A DNA stretch of 64,000 nt from JAEUJM01 sp044221555 (GCA_044221555.1 JBGAOY010000001.1:310001-374000), one strand, 5' to 3'. Positions 10,747 to 19,594 are shown, numbered from the stretch's first letter. Translations and numbers: made by a program. The notes: generated by a model from the letters alone, not told the origin.

Positions 10747-11733
10747 ATGCAGGCATGGGTGTACCACCGCTACGGCGGACCGGAGGTGCTCAGTTTCGAG
10801 GATGTCGAGGCGCCGCACCCGGCGGGCGACGAGGTTGTGATCCGTGTGCGCGCGAGCGGCCTGAACGCCGCGGACTGGCACATCATGCGGGCCGACCCAG
10901 TGCTGGCCCGCCTCGCGTTCGGCCTGCGCAAACCCCGGAAGCCGAAGATCGTCGGCTCCGACGTCGCGGGCGTCGTCGAGGCCGTCGGCGACGGGGTGAC
11001 CCGACTCGCGGTCGGCGATCGGGTGATGGCCGAGACGCTGCGGTCGGGCAGCTGCGCGGAGCTCATCGCCGTCCCCGAGAAGCACGTCGGTCGGGTGCCC
11101 GACACGCTCGACTTCGAGCACGCCGCGGCGATCCCGATGGCCGGCGTGACCGCCCTGACCGCGGTGCAACACGACGGCCGGCTGCAGCCGGGCCAGACGG
11201 TCCTCGTCAACGGCGCGTCGGGTGGTGTCGGCACCTTCGCCGTGCAGATCGCGCGGGCGCTCGGCGGCAAGGTCACCGCAGTGTGCAGCACCGCCGCCGT
11301 GGACCTCGTGCGGTCGCTCGGTGCCGACGAGGTCGTCGACTACACGCAGCAGCAGGCCATCGACGCGGGACGGACTTACGACCTCCTCGTCAACTGCGGC
11401 GGCGAGCACTCCCTGGGGGCGCTGCGGCGGACGATCGCCCCTCGGGGGACCCTGGCGGCGGTCGGCGACTCACAGCACGGTGGCCTCCTGGGACCAGGAT
11501 CGGTCGGCATCCGCGGGGCGCTGCTGTCCCCCTTCGTCCGTCAGCGGCTGATCTCGGTCACCGACAAGCCGAACGCACCCGACCTCGAGACCCTTGCCGC
11601 CATGGTCGACGCCGGCGACATCGCCCCCGTGATCGACCGCATCTACCCGCTCGCGGAGGTGCCCGACGCCATGCACCACCTCGAGGACGGCCACCCGAAG
11701 GGCAAGGTCGTCGTCAGCGTCAGCGGCGGATAG
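10747..11733 (+). CDS. Zinc-independent MDR oxidoreductase (quinone oxidoreductase-like)
   Basis: A 328-residue medium-chain dehydrogenase/reductase. Seen: MQAWVYHRYGGPEVLSFEDV at the start, VRASGLNAADWHIMR, GSDVAGVVEAVG, and the NAD(P)-binding motif NGASGGVGTFAVQIA. The zinc-ligand pattern GHExxG is absent, so it belongs with quinone and enone reductases rather than zinc alcohol dehydrogenases. The ATG at 10747 follows GGAAGGA with good spacing; the in-frame ATG 42 bases earlier lacks this. Possible partner of the preceding monooxygenase in ketone or enone catabolism, from proximity only. Confidence 0.88.
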   Translation: MQAWVYHRYGGPEVLSFEDVEAPHPAGDEVVIRVRASGLNAADWHIMRADPVLARLAFGLRKPRKPKIVGSDVAGVVEAVGDGVTRLAVGDRVMAETLRSGSCAELIAVPEKHVGRVPDTLDFEHAAAIPMAGVTALTAVQHDGRLQPGQTVLVNGASGGVGTFAVQIARALGGKVTAVCSTAAVDLVRSLGADEVVDYTQQQAIDAGRTYDLLVNCGGEHSLGALRRTIAPRGTLAAVGDSQHGGLLGPGSVGIRGALLSPFVRQRLISVTDKPNAPDLETLAAMVDAGDIAPVIDRIYPLAEVPDAMHHLEDGHPKGKVVVSVSGG

Positions 11734-11746
11734 CCCCAGGCCGGCC

Positions 11747-12400
11747 TCAGCGGCGCTCCAAGCGGAGGTGCACCACGGCGTCGGAGGCGGTGTGCTCGAC
11801 GCAGGTGTAGCCCGGCGGCGGGGACGACTCGGGGAAGACCCGCTCGCCGGCGCCGATGAGCATCGGCACGAGGACCACGTGCAGCTCGTCGACAAGACCG
11901 GCGCTGAGGTACTGGCGGACGACGCCGGCACCGCCCATCAGGCGCACGTCCTTGCCGTCGGCAGCGGCGAAGGCCCGCTCGAGCGTGTCTTCGATGCCGC
12001 CGGTGGCGAAGTGGAAGGTGGTGCCACCCTCCATGGGCAGGTCCTCCCGCTCATGGTGGGTCAGCACGAACGTGGGTGCGTGGTACGGCGGGTTCGGCCC
12101 CCACCACCCCACCCACCCGTCGTCGGTCCACGGCCCTCGGGACGCGGTGAACATGTTGCGCCCCAGGATGACCGCCCCGATGTGGTCGAAGCTGTGGCGG
12201 ACGAAGGGGTCGTCGTCGTTCTCCTCGCCACCGTCGAGGCCCAGCATCTCGTTCCCGGCCCGGGTGGCGAACATCCAGTCGGTGAAGCCCTCGACGTTGT
12301 CGCCGAAGGGCTGCTCGAGGCGCTGGTTGCGGCCGGCGGCATACCCGTCGAGCGACATCATCAGGCAGCGGACGACGAGCTTCTGCTCGTTGGTGGGCAT
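11747..12400 (-). CDS. Dihydrofolate reductase-like protein (RibD C-terminal fold)
   Basis: A 217-residue protein opening with VRCLMMSLDGYAAGRNQ, then AVILGRNMFTASRGPW and the C-terminal nucleotide-binding pattern LMGGAGVVRQYLSAGLVDEL. These identify the RibD_C/DHFR-like reductase superfamily, often annotated as YyaP-type proteins. Substrate unknown. The start at 12400 has AAGGAG about 12 bases upstream. A distant relative lies at 16020-16676 with the same SLDGYA opening. Confidence 0.85.
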   Translation of the reverse strand: MPTNEQKLVVRCLMMSLDGYAAGRNQRLEQPFGDNVEGFTDWMFATRAGNEMLGLDGGEENDDDPFVRHSFDHIGAVILGRNMFTASRGPWTDDGWVGWWGPNPPYHAPTFVLTHHEREDLPMEGGTTFHFATGGIEDTLERAFAAADGKDVRLMGGAGVVRQYLSAGLVDELHVVLVPMLIGAGERVFPESSPPPGYTCVEHTASDAVVHLRLERR

Positions 12401-12592
12401 CGGGTGGGGCTCCTTCGCGATGGGCGACTGGGGAGGGAGACGGACGCGGGCGCGGGAAGTGATCGCGTCGCGGTGGCGGCCCGCCGCGGAGACGCTGTCA
12501 CATGTATAGGTCAATCCAGATGTTCAGGGTCTACCGGGTCGAGGAGGACCACTCCTGAGAAGTGCTGAGGCGGGGGTCGAGCACCCGCCACC

Positions 12593-12598
12593 TAGGCT
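12593..12598 (+). promoter_or_regulatory. -10 box TAGGCT, leaderless promoter
   Basis: TAGGCT ends six bases before the GTG at 12605 and no ribosome binding site is visible. This spacing places the transcription start at or next to the start codon, as in many actinobacterial leaderless mRNAs. The same hexamer precedes rapZ and uvrC. Confidence 0.55.
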
Positions 12599-12604
12599 GG
12601 CGCC

Positions 12605-12823
12605 GTGGACGAGTTGGACGTGTACGAGGCGGTCAAGGACCTGTGCGTGACGAGTGACGCGGTGTCGCTCGCCGACGTGTCGGAGCGACTCCGAAGTGAC
12701 CAGTACGAGGCCGTGGCCGCCACGCTGGACATGCTGGTGGTGAAGGGACTCCTCTCCCCCGCCGGCGCCCCCACCCCGAAGCGGTACCGGCCGGCGAAGG
12801 GTCACGAAGACATCAACGTCTGA
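12605..12823 (+). CDS. Small winged-helix-like protein of unknown function
   Basis: A 72-residue acidic protein. Residues 4-62 alternate helical and short strand-like stretches (EAVKDLCVTSDAVSLADVSE, then AATLDMLVVKGLLSPAG) and end in KRYRPAKGHEDI, a pattern like small winged-helix domains. The GTG start is supported by the leaderless -10 box directly upstream. It is followed 24 bases later by the macrodomain gene, with which it may be cotranscribed. No family name can be given with confidence. Confidence 0.65.
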   Translation: MDELDVYEAVKDLCVTSDAVSLADVSERLRSDQYEAVAATLDMLVVKGLLSPAGAPTPKRYRPAKGHEDINV

Positions 12824-12847
12824 CCACTGGCGTCGACGGAGCCGACG

Positions 12848-13351
12848 ATGACCGCACCGCAGCTGTCCCTGGTGCTCGGCGACATCACGGCACAGGAGGT
12901 CGACGCCGTGGTCAACGCCGCCAACTCGTCGCTGCTGGGCGGCGGCGGCGTGGACGGCGCGATCCACCGGGCCGCCGGCCCCGAGCTCGTCGAGTTCTGC
13001 CGCACCCTCGGCGGGTGCGCGACCGGTGACGCAAAGGTCTCCCCGGGTTTCCTCCTCCGGGCCCGTTGGATCATCCACACCGTGGGGCCGGTGTGGCGTG
13101 GCGGCGAGCAGGGCGAGCCCGAGCTGCTGGCGTCGTGCTACGCCACCTCGCTCCGACGGGCCGTGGAGGTGGGCGCCGCCAGTGTGGCCTTCCCTGCCAT
13201 CTCGACCGGGATCTTCGGCTACCCCGTGCGGGCTGCGGCCGAGATCGCGGTGTCCAGCGTCCGCCAGGCCGGCGTCGGCGTGGACCATGTCCGGTTCGTG
13301 TGCTTCGACGAGATGACCTGGCAGACCTACGACGAGATCCTCCTGGCCTGA
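12848..13351 (+). CDS. Macrodomain protein, O-acetyl-ADP-ribose deacetylase type
   Basis: A 167-residue single macrodomain. VDAVVNAANSSLLGGGGVDG contains the ADP-ribose-contacting NAAN and glycine loop, followed by AIHRAAG and, near residue 118, ISTGIFGYP. This is the YmdB/MacroD type, which removes acetyl from O-acetyl-ADP-ribose or ADP-ribose from acidic residues. No ADP-ribosyltransferase or sirtuin gene is nearby, so the physiological substrate is open. Confidence 0.92.
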   Translation: MTAPQLSLVLGDITAQEVDAVVNAANSSLLGGGGVDGAIHRAAGPELVEFCRTLGGCATGDAKVSPGFLLRARWIIHTVGPVWRGGEQGEPELLASCYATSLRRAVEVGAASVAFPAISTGIFGYPVRAAAEIAVSSVRQAGVGVDHVRFVCFDEMTWQTYDEILLA

Positions 13352-13365
13352 CGGTCGACCCCCGG

Positions 13366-13569
13366 CTACCGGCGGGCGGCGGTGACGGCGAGCACGACGA
13401 AGAACGCCGCGACGCCAGGGACGAGACCGAACGCGACGCGGAGCGCGAAGCGCCAGCTTCCTGCGGCCAGTGCGATGACCAACTTTGTCACGGTGTTGGC
13501 GGCCACCGCCGTGGCGACGCCGACCAGGCTCGCGGCGACGGTGATCACGTCGGCATCGGCGAGCGTCAC
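13366..13569 (-). CDS. Short membrane protein, possible DUF4010/MgtC-like remnant
   Basis: A 67-residue frame starting at GTG 13569 with two hydrophobic stretches. The sequence ANTVTKLVIALAAGSWRFAL resembles the last part of DUF4010 membrane proteins, whose full length is about 400 residues. No ribosome binding site is evident and no further homologous frame precedes it; the next gene ends at 13592. A decayed C-terminal remnant or a genuine small membrane protein are both possible. Confidence 0.4.
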   Translation of the reverse strand: MTLADADVITVAASLVGVATAVAANTVTKLVIALAAGSWRFALRVAFGLVPGVAAFFVVLAVTAARR

Positions 13570-13591
13570 CGGCTCGCCGGCGACGCCGGGG

Positions 13592-14941
13592 TCAGGCGGC
13601 AGGCTCGGACGGCGCCTCGGCCTTGGGCCGGGCGTGGGTGTAGGTCTGGGCGTCGGTGCGGAACTCGGCGTGGCCGTAGGCCTTCAGGCGTCGCCGCAGG
13701 GTCCAGGTGACGAGGGAGTCAGTCACCGGCCGCAGCGGCGGCACCCGGTTGAGCAGGTTCACCGCGTGCAGACGGCCGTAGATGAACGGCGCCGCCGCCG
13801 CGACCCGCACCTTGTCGCCGGTGCTCATCGACACGCCCATCGCCGCCGCCTGCGCCGCGTCGCCGTCGAGGAACACCTTGATGAAGAACGCCGTGCTGAA
13901 GCTGCGCTCGAAGGACTCGCCCAGGCGGTTCGCCAGCGAGTGGTCCGGGCGCAGGTACGCGCTCATCGTGGCGCGGACGAGCTCGCCGCAGGTGGCGTCG
14001 TCGTAGCCCTTGCGCAGGGTCGCCGCCCGGGCGAGGAACACCGCCAGCATCCCCTTCGGGTCCGAGGGGAGGAGCTCCTCGGGCAGCCCGAGCAGGAAGC
14101 AGCGGTAGCGGGCCATCTCGATCTGCGCCCGTTCGTCGGCGTCGAACTCGTCACGGCCCGCCCGGACGACCGCGGCGGCGGTGAGGAACGACGAGATCAG
14201 CCCGGCCGGCATCTGGTCGACCTGCGGGATGGGGATCCCGAAGCGGTTCTGGTCCCAGCGGTCGGACCGTCGCAGCGCGTTGTAGCGGACCATGGAGTGC
14301 ATGAGTCGCACCATCGCGGCCGCCTCGAACCCTGGGCCGTCGCGCCGCATCCCGCCCGGGAGCACGGTGGCGGCGAAGAAGCTGGCCGTCTCGTTGACCC
14401 GGCGGGCGGCGCGCTTGTCCGACAGCGAGCCGGTGATGGCCATAGGCAGCGCCGCGTACTCGTTCAGGAAGGTCGCCAGGAAGGCGCCCCGGATGGCGTA
14501 GGGCGCGGCGAGGGCGGCCCCGACCCGCTCCACCCGGGCGCCCCGCTCGACGAGCTCCAGGTCGATCCAATCGGGCGTGGCCTCCATGGCCTGGAGGCAG
14601 GCGACGAGCTCGTCGGGGGCATCGTCCACCGCGTCGATCCCCTCCCGACAGGCGGTGCGCACCATCTCGATGAGACGCTGCATGCCCAGCTCGGGGATCA
14701 GCGACACGTAGGCGTCGCACACGACGTCGCCCAGCATCGTGGCCGTGGCCATCACCTCGATCAGCTCGGTGTCGGCCATGAGGTCGGCGCGGGAGAGCTT
14801 GATGTGGCTGGGGTAGTCCGACTCGTCGTCGGGGCCGAGCGCCAGCCGCTCGGGCACCCGGTCGAAGTCGATGTCGCCGTACATCCCGGGCAGCTCGTCG
14901 CGCTGACGACGCACCCGCTCCCTGAGCGTCTCGACCGACAC
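13592..14941 (-). CDS. MpaB/Lcp-like oxygenase-domain protein (DUF2236)
   Basis: A 449-residue protein of the ER-bound oxygenase/rubber oxygenase superfamily. The segment MVRLMHSMVRYNAL carries the conserved His in the R-MH-xxR context that binds haem in latex-clearing proteins. The surrounding all-helical sequence, with DPKGMLAVFLARAA further on, fits the family. GTG 14941 is chosen because GGAGG precedes it closely; ATG 14986 is the alternative. Substrate unknown; family members cleave isoprenoids or act on fungal meroterpenoids. A TetR-like palindrome and tandem repeats lie upstream. Confidence 0.78.
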   Translation of the reverse strand: MSVETLRERVRRQRDELPGMYGDIDFDRVPERLALGPDDESDYPSHIKLSRADLMADTELIEVMATATMLGDVVCDAYVSLIPELGMQRLIEMVRTACREGIDAVDDAPDELVACLQAMEATPDWIDLELVERGARVERVGAALAAPYAIRGAFLATFLNEYAALPMAITGSLSDKRAARRVNETASFFAATVLPGGMRRDGPGFEAAAMVRLMHSMVRYNALRRSDRWDQNRFGIPIPQVDQMPAGLISSFLTAAAVVRAGRDEFDADERAQIEMARYRCFLLGLPEELLPSDPKGMLAVFLARAATLRKGYDDATCGELVRATMSAYLRPDHSLANRLGESFERSFSTAFFIKVFLDGDAAQAAAMGVSMSTGDKVRVAAAAPFIYGRLHAVNLLNRVPPLRPVTDSLVTWTLRRRLKAYGHAEFRTDAQTYTHARPKAEAPSEPAA

Positions 14942-15002
14942 GACCCCTCCGATCCTCCCGCCGCACCCAGTCGACGGGCGACCCATCGAGTCTCGCACAG
15001 CA

Positions 15003-15020
15003 CTTGACCGAGCGGTCAAG
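15003..15020. promoter_or_regulatory. TetR-type palindromic operator candidate
   Basis: CTTGACCG-AG-CGGTCAAG has perfect 8-bp arms around a 2-bp centre, the size and style of TetR-family operators. On the minus strand the arm supplies a TTGACC -35 hexamer 19 bases before GAGACT, so a bound repressor would cover the promoter of the MpaB-like gene. No TetR gene is in the window. Confidence 0.6.
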
Positions 15021-15040
15021 AAGCGGGTCGGGCCACCGAA

Positions 15041-15082
15041 CGGTGACCAACGACCGGTGACCAACGACCGGTGACCAACGAC
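15041..15082. repeat. Three perfect 14-bp tandem repeats
   Basis: CGGTGACCAACGAC occurs at 15041-15054, 15055-15068 and 15069-15082 without mismatch, followed by a partial CGG. The block lies between the palindromic operator and the DUF998 gene and could be a slippage-prone spacer or a multimeric binding site. Confidence 0.9.
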
Positions 15083-15166
15083 CGGCTCAAGCCTGCTGCC
15101 GTCGGCGCCCGGCAGTCCCGGATCGACGCCCTCGCCGACGCTTCATCGACCGGATGCGGCAGCGTC

Positions 15167-15775
15167 CTAGACCGAGATGGCGATGAGGTCGACGGCGGCG
15201 AGGGTCAGCCAAGCGAACGTCGCCCAGTAGAGGGCCCGCTCGACCAGACCGAACCAGCGGCGCAGTGGGGCCACGGCGAAGAACACGCCAGTCGCGATGG
15301 CCACCCACATGACGACCGCCCCAACAAGGTTCAGGCCGTTCGCCTTGCCCGACCAGGCGGCCGCCGTCAGCCCGTCGGGGATCGACGACGACGCCACCGC
15401 GATCGACGCGAACGCGGCCACGGCGAGCACATTGTGGATCCGGCCGGGCAGGGTGGCCCGTTCCCCAGGCAGATCCACGGGGAACCAGGCGATGGCAAGA
15501 CGCGACGCGCCGAACACTGCCAGCGCGATCAGCGAGCCGGCTCCCGGGCCCCCGTCGCGCGCGAATGCCACGGTGAGACTGGCGCTGGCGACGGCGAGCC
15601 CGACGACGGTGGTGCGGTACCAGGCGCGGTAGGGGCCGGCGCCGTAGTCGCTGACTGCATCGCGCAGCGGGTTGTGGCCGGTGGGCAACAGGTGGACCCT
15701 GACATGGGCCGCGACCGCGCACGCCACGGCCACGAGCGCCACAACCGAAGGGACCACCACCCGGCCGTCCTCCAT
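15167..15775 (-). CDS. DUF998 membrane protein
   Basis: A 202-residue protein with about six hydrophobic helices. The family pattern is HLLPTGHNPLRDAVSDYGAG after helix one, with the serine/aspartate-containing loop that typifies DUF998, then RLAIAWFPVDLPGERATLPG. Function unknown. The ATG at 15775 lacks a strong ribosome binding site (AAGAAAAG upstream) but matches the family N-terminus. It is an isolated gene with non-coding sequence on both sides. Confidence 0.8.
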   Translation of the reverse strand: MEDGRVVVPSVVALVAVACAVAAHVRVHLLPTGHNPLRDAVSDYGAGPYRAWYRTTVVGLAVASASLTVAFARDGGPGAGSLIALAVFGASRLAIAWFPVDLPGERATLPGRIHNVLAVAAFASIAVASSSIPDGLTAAAWSGKANGLNLVGAVVMWVAIATGVFFAVAPLRRWFGLVERALYWATFAWLTLAAVDLIAISV

Positions 15776-16019
15776 GGAGCTTTTCTTACCACGCTCCGAC
15801 CGTTCCCAGGCCCTCACCCCGGGCCCCGCCAAACGAGTGTGGCCCTCTGGCGCCGCACGCACGCTCGTCGATTCAGCCGGGCGTGCGGGAGCCTCCCCGA
15901 TGCGGGTTCGCCCGGAGGTGCCGACCGCGCTCGGCTACGCCGGCGACCCCGTCGTGCCGGCGGTCTGCATCGAGGTCAGGGTGCGGGCACTGCCTCTTAT
16001 CGACCTCGCTGCAACGCCC

Positions 16020-16676
16020 TCACCCCATTCCGCACGGGTCCGGCCCCACCGCTGACGGCGCTTCTGCGCGCTCGGCCGAGGTGTGGAGCGGTGGGTGCTC
16101 GAGGACCCGGGGGCGGTACTCGACCAGCTGGATGGCGCCGTCGAAGGTGCGGTGCTCGGTCATCTCGAGGGCGACGTCCGGGTACCCGTCGTAGATGCGC
16201 TCGGCGCCTGTGGCCCCGGTGATGACCGGGAACATCACGACGCGGAAGCGGTCGACCAACCCGGCCTGGAGGAGCGCCCGGGCCAGGCTGAGGCTGCCGA
16301 TGGTGCTGAGGATGCCCTGCTCCTCCGCCTTCATGGCCCGTACCGTCTCGACGGCATCGCCGCGCACCAACGTCGAGTTGGCCCAGGTGAGCGGCTCGTC
16401 CAGCGAGGAGGAGAACACGACCTTCCTGGCCCGCGTGAGCTCGTCGACGGACGCCTCCTCCTCCGGGCGGAACTCGTCCTGCCCCTCCGGGACCTCGCCG
16501 GCGGCGAAGCCCGACATGAGCCGATAGGTGGTGGCTCCCATCAGGTAGGTGACCTCGGGCTGCTCGCCCAGCCAGACGAGGTACTCGGGCCCCTCGAGGC
16601 CCCAGAAGCCGGGCCAGCCCTCCCCCGACGCGTACCCGTCGAGCGAGGTGATGAAGTCGACCAGGAGCTCCGACAT
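16020..16676 (-). CDS. Dihydrofolate reductase-like protein (RibD C-terminal fold), second copy
   Basis: A 218-residue protein starting MSELLVDFITSLDGYASGEG, with YLMGATTYRLMSGF and, later, GSLSLARALLQAGLVDRFRV, the conserved RibD_C nucleotide-binding region. AAAGGA precedes the ATG at 16676. It is only distantly similar to the copy at 11747-12400. Substrate unknown. The last 25 residues are low-complexity and may be a frame extension beyond the conserved fold. Confidence 0.85.
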   Translation of the reverse strand: MSELLVDFITSLDGYASGEGWPGFWGLEGPEYLVWLGEQPEVTYLMGATTYRLMSGFAAGEVPEGQDEFRPEEEASVDELTRARKVVFSSSLDEPLTWANSTLVRGDAVETVRAMKAEEQGILSTIGSLSLARALLQAGLVDRFRVVMFPVITGATGAERIYDGYPDVALEMTEHRTFDGAIQLVEYRPRVLEHPPLHTSAERAEAPSAVGPDPCGMG

Positions 16677-16818
16677 GGTGGTGTCCTTTCCCACGTGGTG
16701 TCGTCGTCGCCCAGCTGTGTTGCCGTGACGACACGGGTACGACGGATGGCGGGTGGTGGAACTCATCGCGAGCCGGACCCGAACCTCCGTGGCTCGCCGA
16801 CTCGGCGGACCCAGTCGC

Positions 16819-17172
16819 CTACATCCTCGACCACGGGGTGAAGAGCTGCACCGGGCCGTCGCTGGAGAAGCGCGACCGCAGCTCCGGGCTCAGCTCGCCG
16901 AGGAGCTCGCCCGACACCGACCCCGTGGCGATGATGGCGTCCATCAGGTGGGCGAGGTTCTCGCCGTGCCGGATGAGCGCCTCGGCGTCGCGGAAGCGCT
17001 CGAGGACCATGCACTCCGTCTCGTCGTCGTTGAAATAGGTGTCGTACTGCAGGGTCCCGGTGTCCTTGGCGCGGACGATCTCCATGCACTCGGCCGACAA
17101 GCGCTTGAACTCCTCGACGGCGCCGTCGTGGAACCGGAACCGCACGACCGCCTGAAGCTCTGTCGTCGCCAT
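16819..17172 (-). CDS. Antibiotic-biosynthesis-monooxygenase (ABM) fold protein
   Basis: A 117-residue protein with a ferredoxin-like alpha-beta pattern: LQAVVRFRFHDGAVEEFKRL, TLQYDTYFNDDETECMVLER, then DAEALIRHGENLAHLMDAI. This matches the dimeric ABM/YgiN fold that includes quinol monooxygenases and haem-degrading enzymes. AAGGAG sits well before the ATG at 17172. Catalytic function is not assured; many members have no known activity. Confidence 0.75.
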   Translation of the reverse strand: MATTELQAVVRFRFHDGAVEEFKRLSAECMEIVRAKDTGTLQYDTYFNDDETECMVLERFRDAEALIRHGENLAHLMDAIIATGSVSGELLGELSPELRSRFSSDGPVQLFTPWSRM

Positions 17173-17399
17173 GCTCGTTCTCCTTCGACTCGCGCAGCCC
17201 GATCGACTGCTCCTACCCAGGGACGGAACCGGTCCGGCGTTCTCGACATCCAACGATGGCAGTCCACCGCACCCGACCCGCACCGGCACCCGGATGTGGC
17301 GCGTTGGGATCACAGATCCGGCTCGATCTTCCTCCTTCGGGTTGGACCGCTCGGTTGTGCCTCTACGGCAGGCGCTGAGCCGGAGGACGCGTACTGGCG

Positions 17400-18888
17400 C
17401 TATCGGAGGCCGCACTCGTCGAGGAGCCGGATGAACGTGGTCTTCTGGCCGTGTCGACGGCGGAGGTCGGCCAGGTAGGTCTCGAAACCGCTCGGATCAC
17501 CGCCCCGCTCGTGGAGCATGCGGATGACCACAAGCCGCTCGATGGCGCGCTCGTAGGTCCTGGTCTGCTTGCGGTCGATCTGCGCCTCGACGTCTCGGGC
17601 GTAGGCCCGAGCGGCGTCGAGCGGTCGGTCCGTCTCGCTCAGCTCGGCCAGTTCCATCCAGACCGACAGCGACGCGCCGTGCTCGTCGGCGACGGCCCAC
17701 GCGTCGTCGAGACGGCCCTCCCCGGCCAGCACGGCGATGAGGTCGTCGTGTGTCGCCGGTGCCGGGATGCGCGCTGTCAGGTGCCGGTTGATGAGCGTGG
17801 GTCGGTTCGCCACAGCGGCGGCGTTCGCCGCGCCGCGCTCCTCGAGCAGGGCGATCGCCCGCGGCCCGTACTCGCCCCATGTGCCCGACCCGGTCGTCCA
17901 CTGCTTGAGCCGCTGACAGCGCTCCGGGTTCGGCGCGTCGGCGAACCGTCGCCACACGAGGTCGTCGACCTCGGCGCTGCGTCCCCGCTCAGCCCAGCCC
18001 GCCAGCGCGACGTCGTCGAGGCGGGTGTCGCCGCGCATCTGATGGTCGGAGCCCTCGAAGGCCGCGAGGCCCCGCTCGGCCCAGGTGAGCGCCTCGTCAC
18101 CGCGGCTGGCCTCGATCAGCACCTCGGCGATCTTGACGTAGTCGTACGGGTACGACAGGTCGAGCGCCAGCAGCTCGACCCGGGCATCGACGTCGCCCGC
18201 CGCCTTCGCGAGGTGCTCTCGCATCTTCACGAGGTGGAAATGGCCTCGCTCTGCGCCTGCCCGCTCGGCGTCGCTGAGCGAGTCCCATCGTTCGTCGGCC
18301 AACCGCTTGAGCTCGGCCAGCCCGTCCCTGCCGAGCACGTCGGCGTACCGAGTCGGTGCGTCGTAGAGGATGTCCCCACTCGCTGTCGACGTCGAGGGCG
18401 AACAGTCGCCGAGCCAGCGGGACGGGATCGGGTCGAGCGATCTCGCACGCCCGGAGGTGGATGCTCTCCAGCTCGGAGGTGATCTGGGAGAACCAGCCCG
18501 ACGAGTCGTCGACCCGGCTCATCGTGACGTCCACCCGACCGAGTGCGTACTCGGTGATGTCGATCACCGCCGCCGGATGATTCGGGAGCAGAGCGCCGAT
18601 CTGGCCGACCACGCCCATCACCGCCCGAGCCCACGGCCCCGACGTTCGGGCGTGGCCACGTCGGTTCGCGCTCCCCGACCGCAACGCATCGGAGAAGGAC
18701 TGCCGATACGAGGACACGTCGAGCGGCCCACCGCTCGCCGATGCCGCATCCAACAGCAGCTGGGTCCGAAGTTCCACGTCCTGCTCGGCCTGGCTCATCA
18801 CCAGCTCGACCAACCGCTCCGTCGGCAGTTCGGCCAGGTACGCCGTCAACTGCTCCGCCGCCTTCCTCGTCAACCGAGCCATCGCCAC
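17400..18888 (-). pseudogene. DUF6880-like gene interrupted by a +1 frameshift
   Basis: Two overlapping frames make one protein of about 495 residues. Residues 1 to about 171 (MARLTRKAAEQLTAYLAELP to LFALDVDSEWG) are in one frame. The continuation DILYDAPTRYADVLGRDGLA onward is in the next frame. The switch is at a GGGG run (plus-strand CCCC at 18374-18377); removing one base restores EWDILYDAPTRY. The protein is helix-rich and repeat-like, consistent with DUF6880; function unknown. Either a recent inactivating indel or a sequencing error in the homopolymer. Confidence 0.7.
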
Positions 18889-19191
18889 TGTCTACCGGCG
18901 CCGGACCCGCCGGGCGTTCGATGACGACCTCTTGGTCACCGGCCAGGACAAGGGCATGTCGATCGTTCTCGGTGCCGTAGCGGTCCTCCACCCCACCCGG
19001 AGGAACGTAGGCGACCCTCGCCGACGCGACGTCGACCCACGCAACGTGTATCCCCATCGCCGCGTCCCCGCTCGAGACCGTTGACCTTGGCCAGGATGTC
19101 GAGCGGGTACCTGCCTTCAGCCGGCAGGCGAGGACAGCTCGATGCGGCGGGCGATCGGGCCGCTGACGAGAGCACCTGCCCGGGATGAGCG
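18889..19191. other. 303-bp stretch without a confident gene
   Basis: On the minus strand a frame opens with ATG at 19057 (MGIHVAWVDVASARVAYVPP, then DRYGTENDRHALVLAGDQEV). It looks protein-like for about 55 residues but then runs out of frame into the DUF6880-like gene. It could be a small gene whose end is disturbed by another indel. The rest, next to the tRNA gene, shows no feature I recognise. Confidence 0.35.
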
Positions 19192-19275
19192 TGTCGGAGG
19201 GGGGACTTGAACCCCCATGCCCTTGCGGGCACCAGCCCCTCAAGCTGGCGCGTCTACCAATTCCGCCACTCCGAC
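19192..19275 (-). tRNA. tRNA-Leu (anticodon GAG)
   Basis: The minus strand folds as an 84-nt class II tRNA. The acceptor stem GTCGGAG/CTCCGAC, the anticodon stem CCAGC/GCTGG with loop TTGAGGG (anticodon GAG), and the T arm GGGGGTTCAAGTCCCCC are all visible. A long variable arm (TGCCCGCAAGGGCA) fits leucine. The discriminator base is A and CCA is not encoded. Confidence 0.95.
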
Positions 19276-19355
19276 GTGGCCGCTCGGATCGCTCCGAGCG
19301 AGGGGTCACTGTACCGCAGCGACCCCGGGGCGCCGACAGCGTTCCGCTGAACGCC

Positions 19356-19586
19356 TCAGTCGAGCAGGAGGACCAGCGAGATCGTCGTGAAGGAGAAGAT
19401 CAGCGCCGCCACGACGGTGATGCGGTCGAGGTTCTTCTCCACGACCGTCGAGCCGGCTGCGGTGGCACCCAGGCCGCCACCGAACATGTCGGACAGGCCG
19501 CCACCCTTCCCGCTGTGCAGCAGGACGAGGAGGATCAGCAGGCCGGACACGATGACGTGGATGCCGATGACGATGGCGGTGAGCAC
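19356..19586 (-). CDS. secG: Preprotein translocase subunit SecG
   Basis: A 76-residue membrane subunit of the SecYEG channel. Two transmembrane helices (AIVIGIHVIVSGLLILLVLL and ITVVAALIFSFTTISLVLLL) flank the conserved cytoplasmic loop HSGKGGGLSDMFGGG. GTG 19586 is preferred over GTG 19610 because a TAGGAT box lies eight bases upstream and the length then fits the family. It lies downstream of tpiA in the common actinobacterial gap-pgk-tpiA-secG order, but a 123-bp gap and its own -10 suggest separate expression. Confidence 0.93.
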   Translation of the reverse strand: MLTAIVIGIHVIVSGLLILLVLLHSGKGGGLSDMFGGGLGATAAGSTVVEKNLDRITVVAALIFSFTTISLVLLLD

Positions 19587-19594
19587 GGCTGACG

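Noticed and set aside
15672..16055. Plus-strand frame with a protein-like end (RVRPEVPTALGYAGDPVVPA)
   Set aside because: Its first half is antisense to the DUF998 gene, no start signal is visible, and the plausible part is only about 40 residues. At most a decayed remnant.
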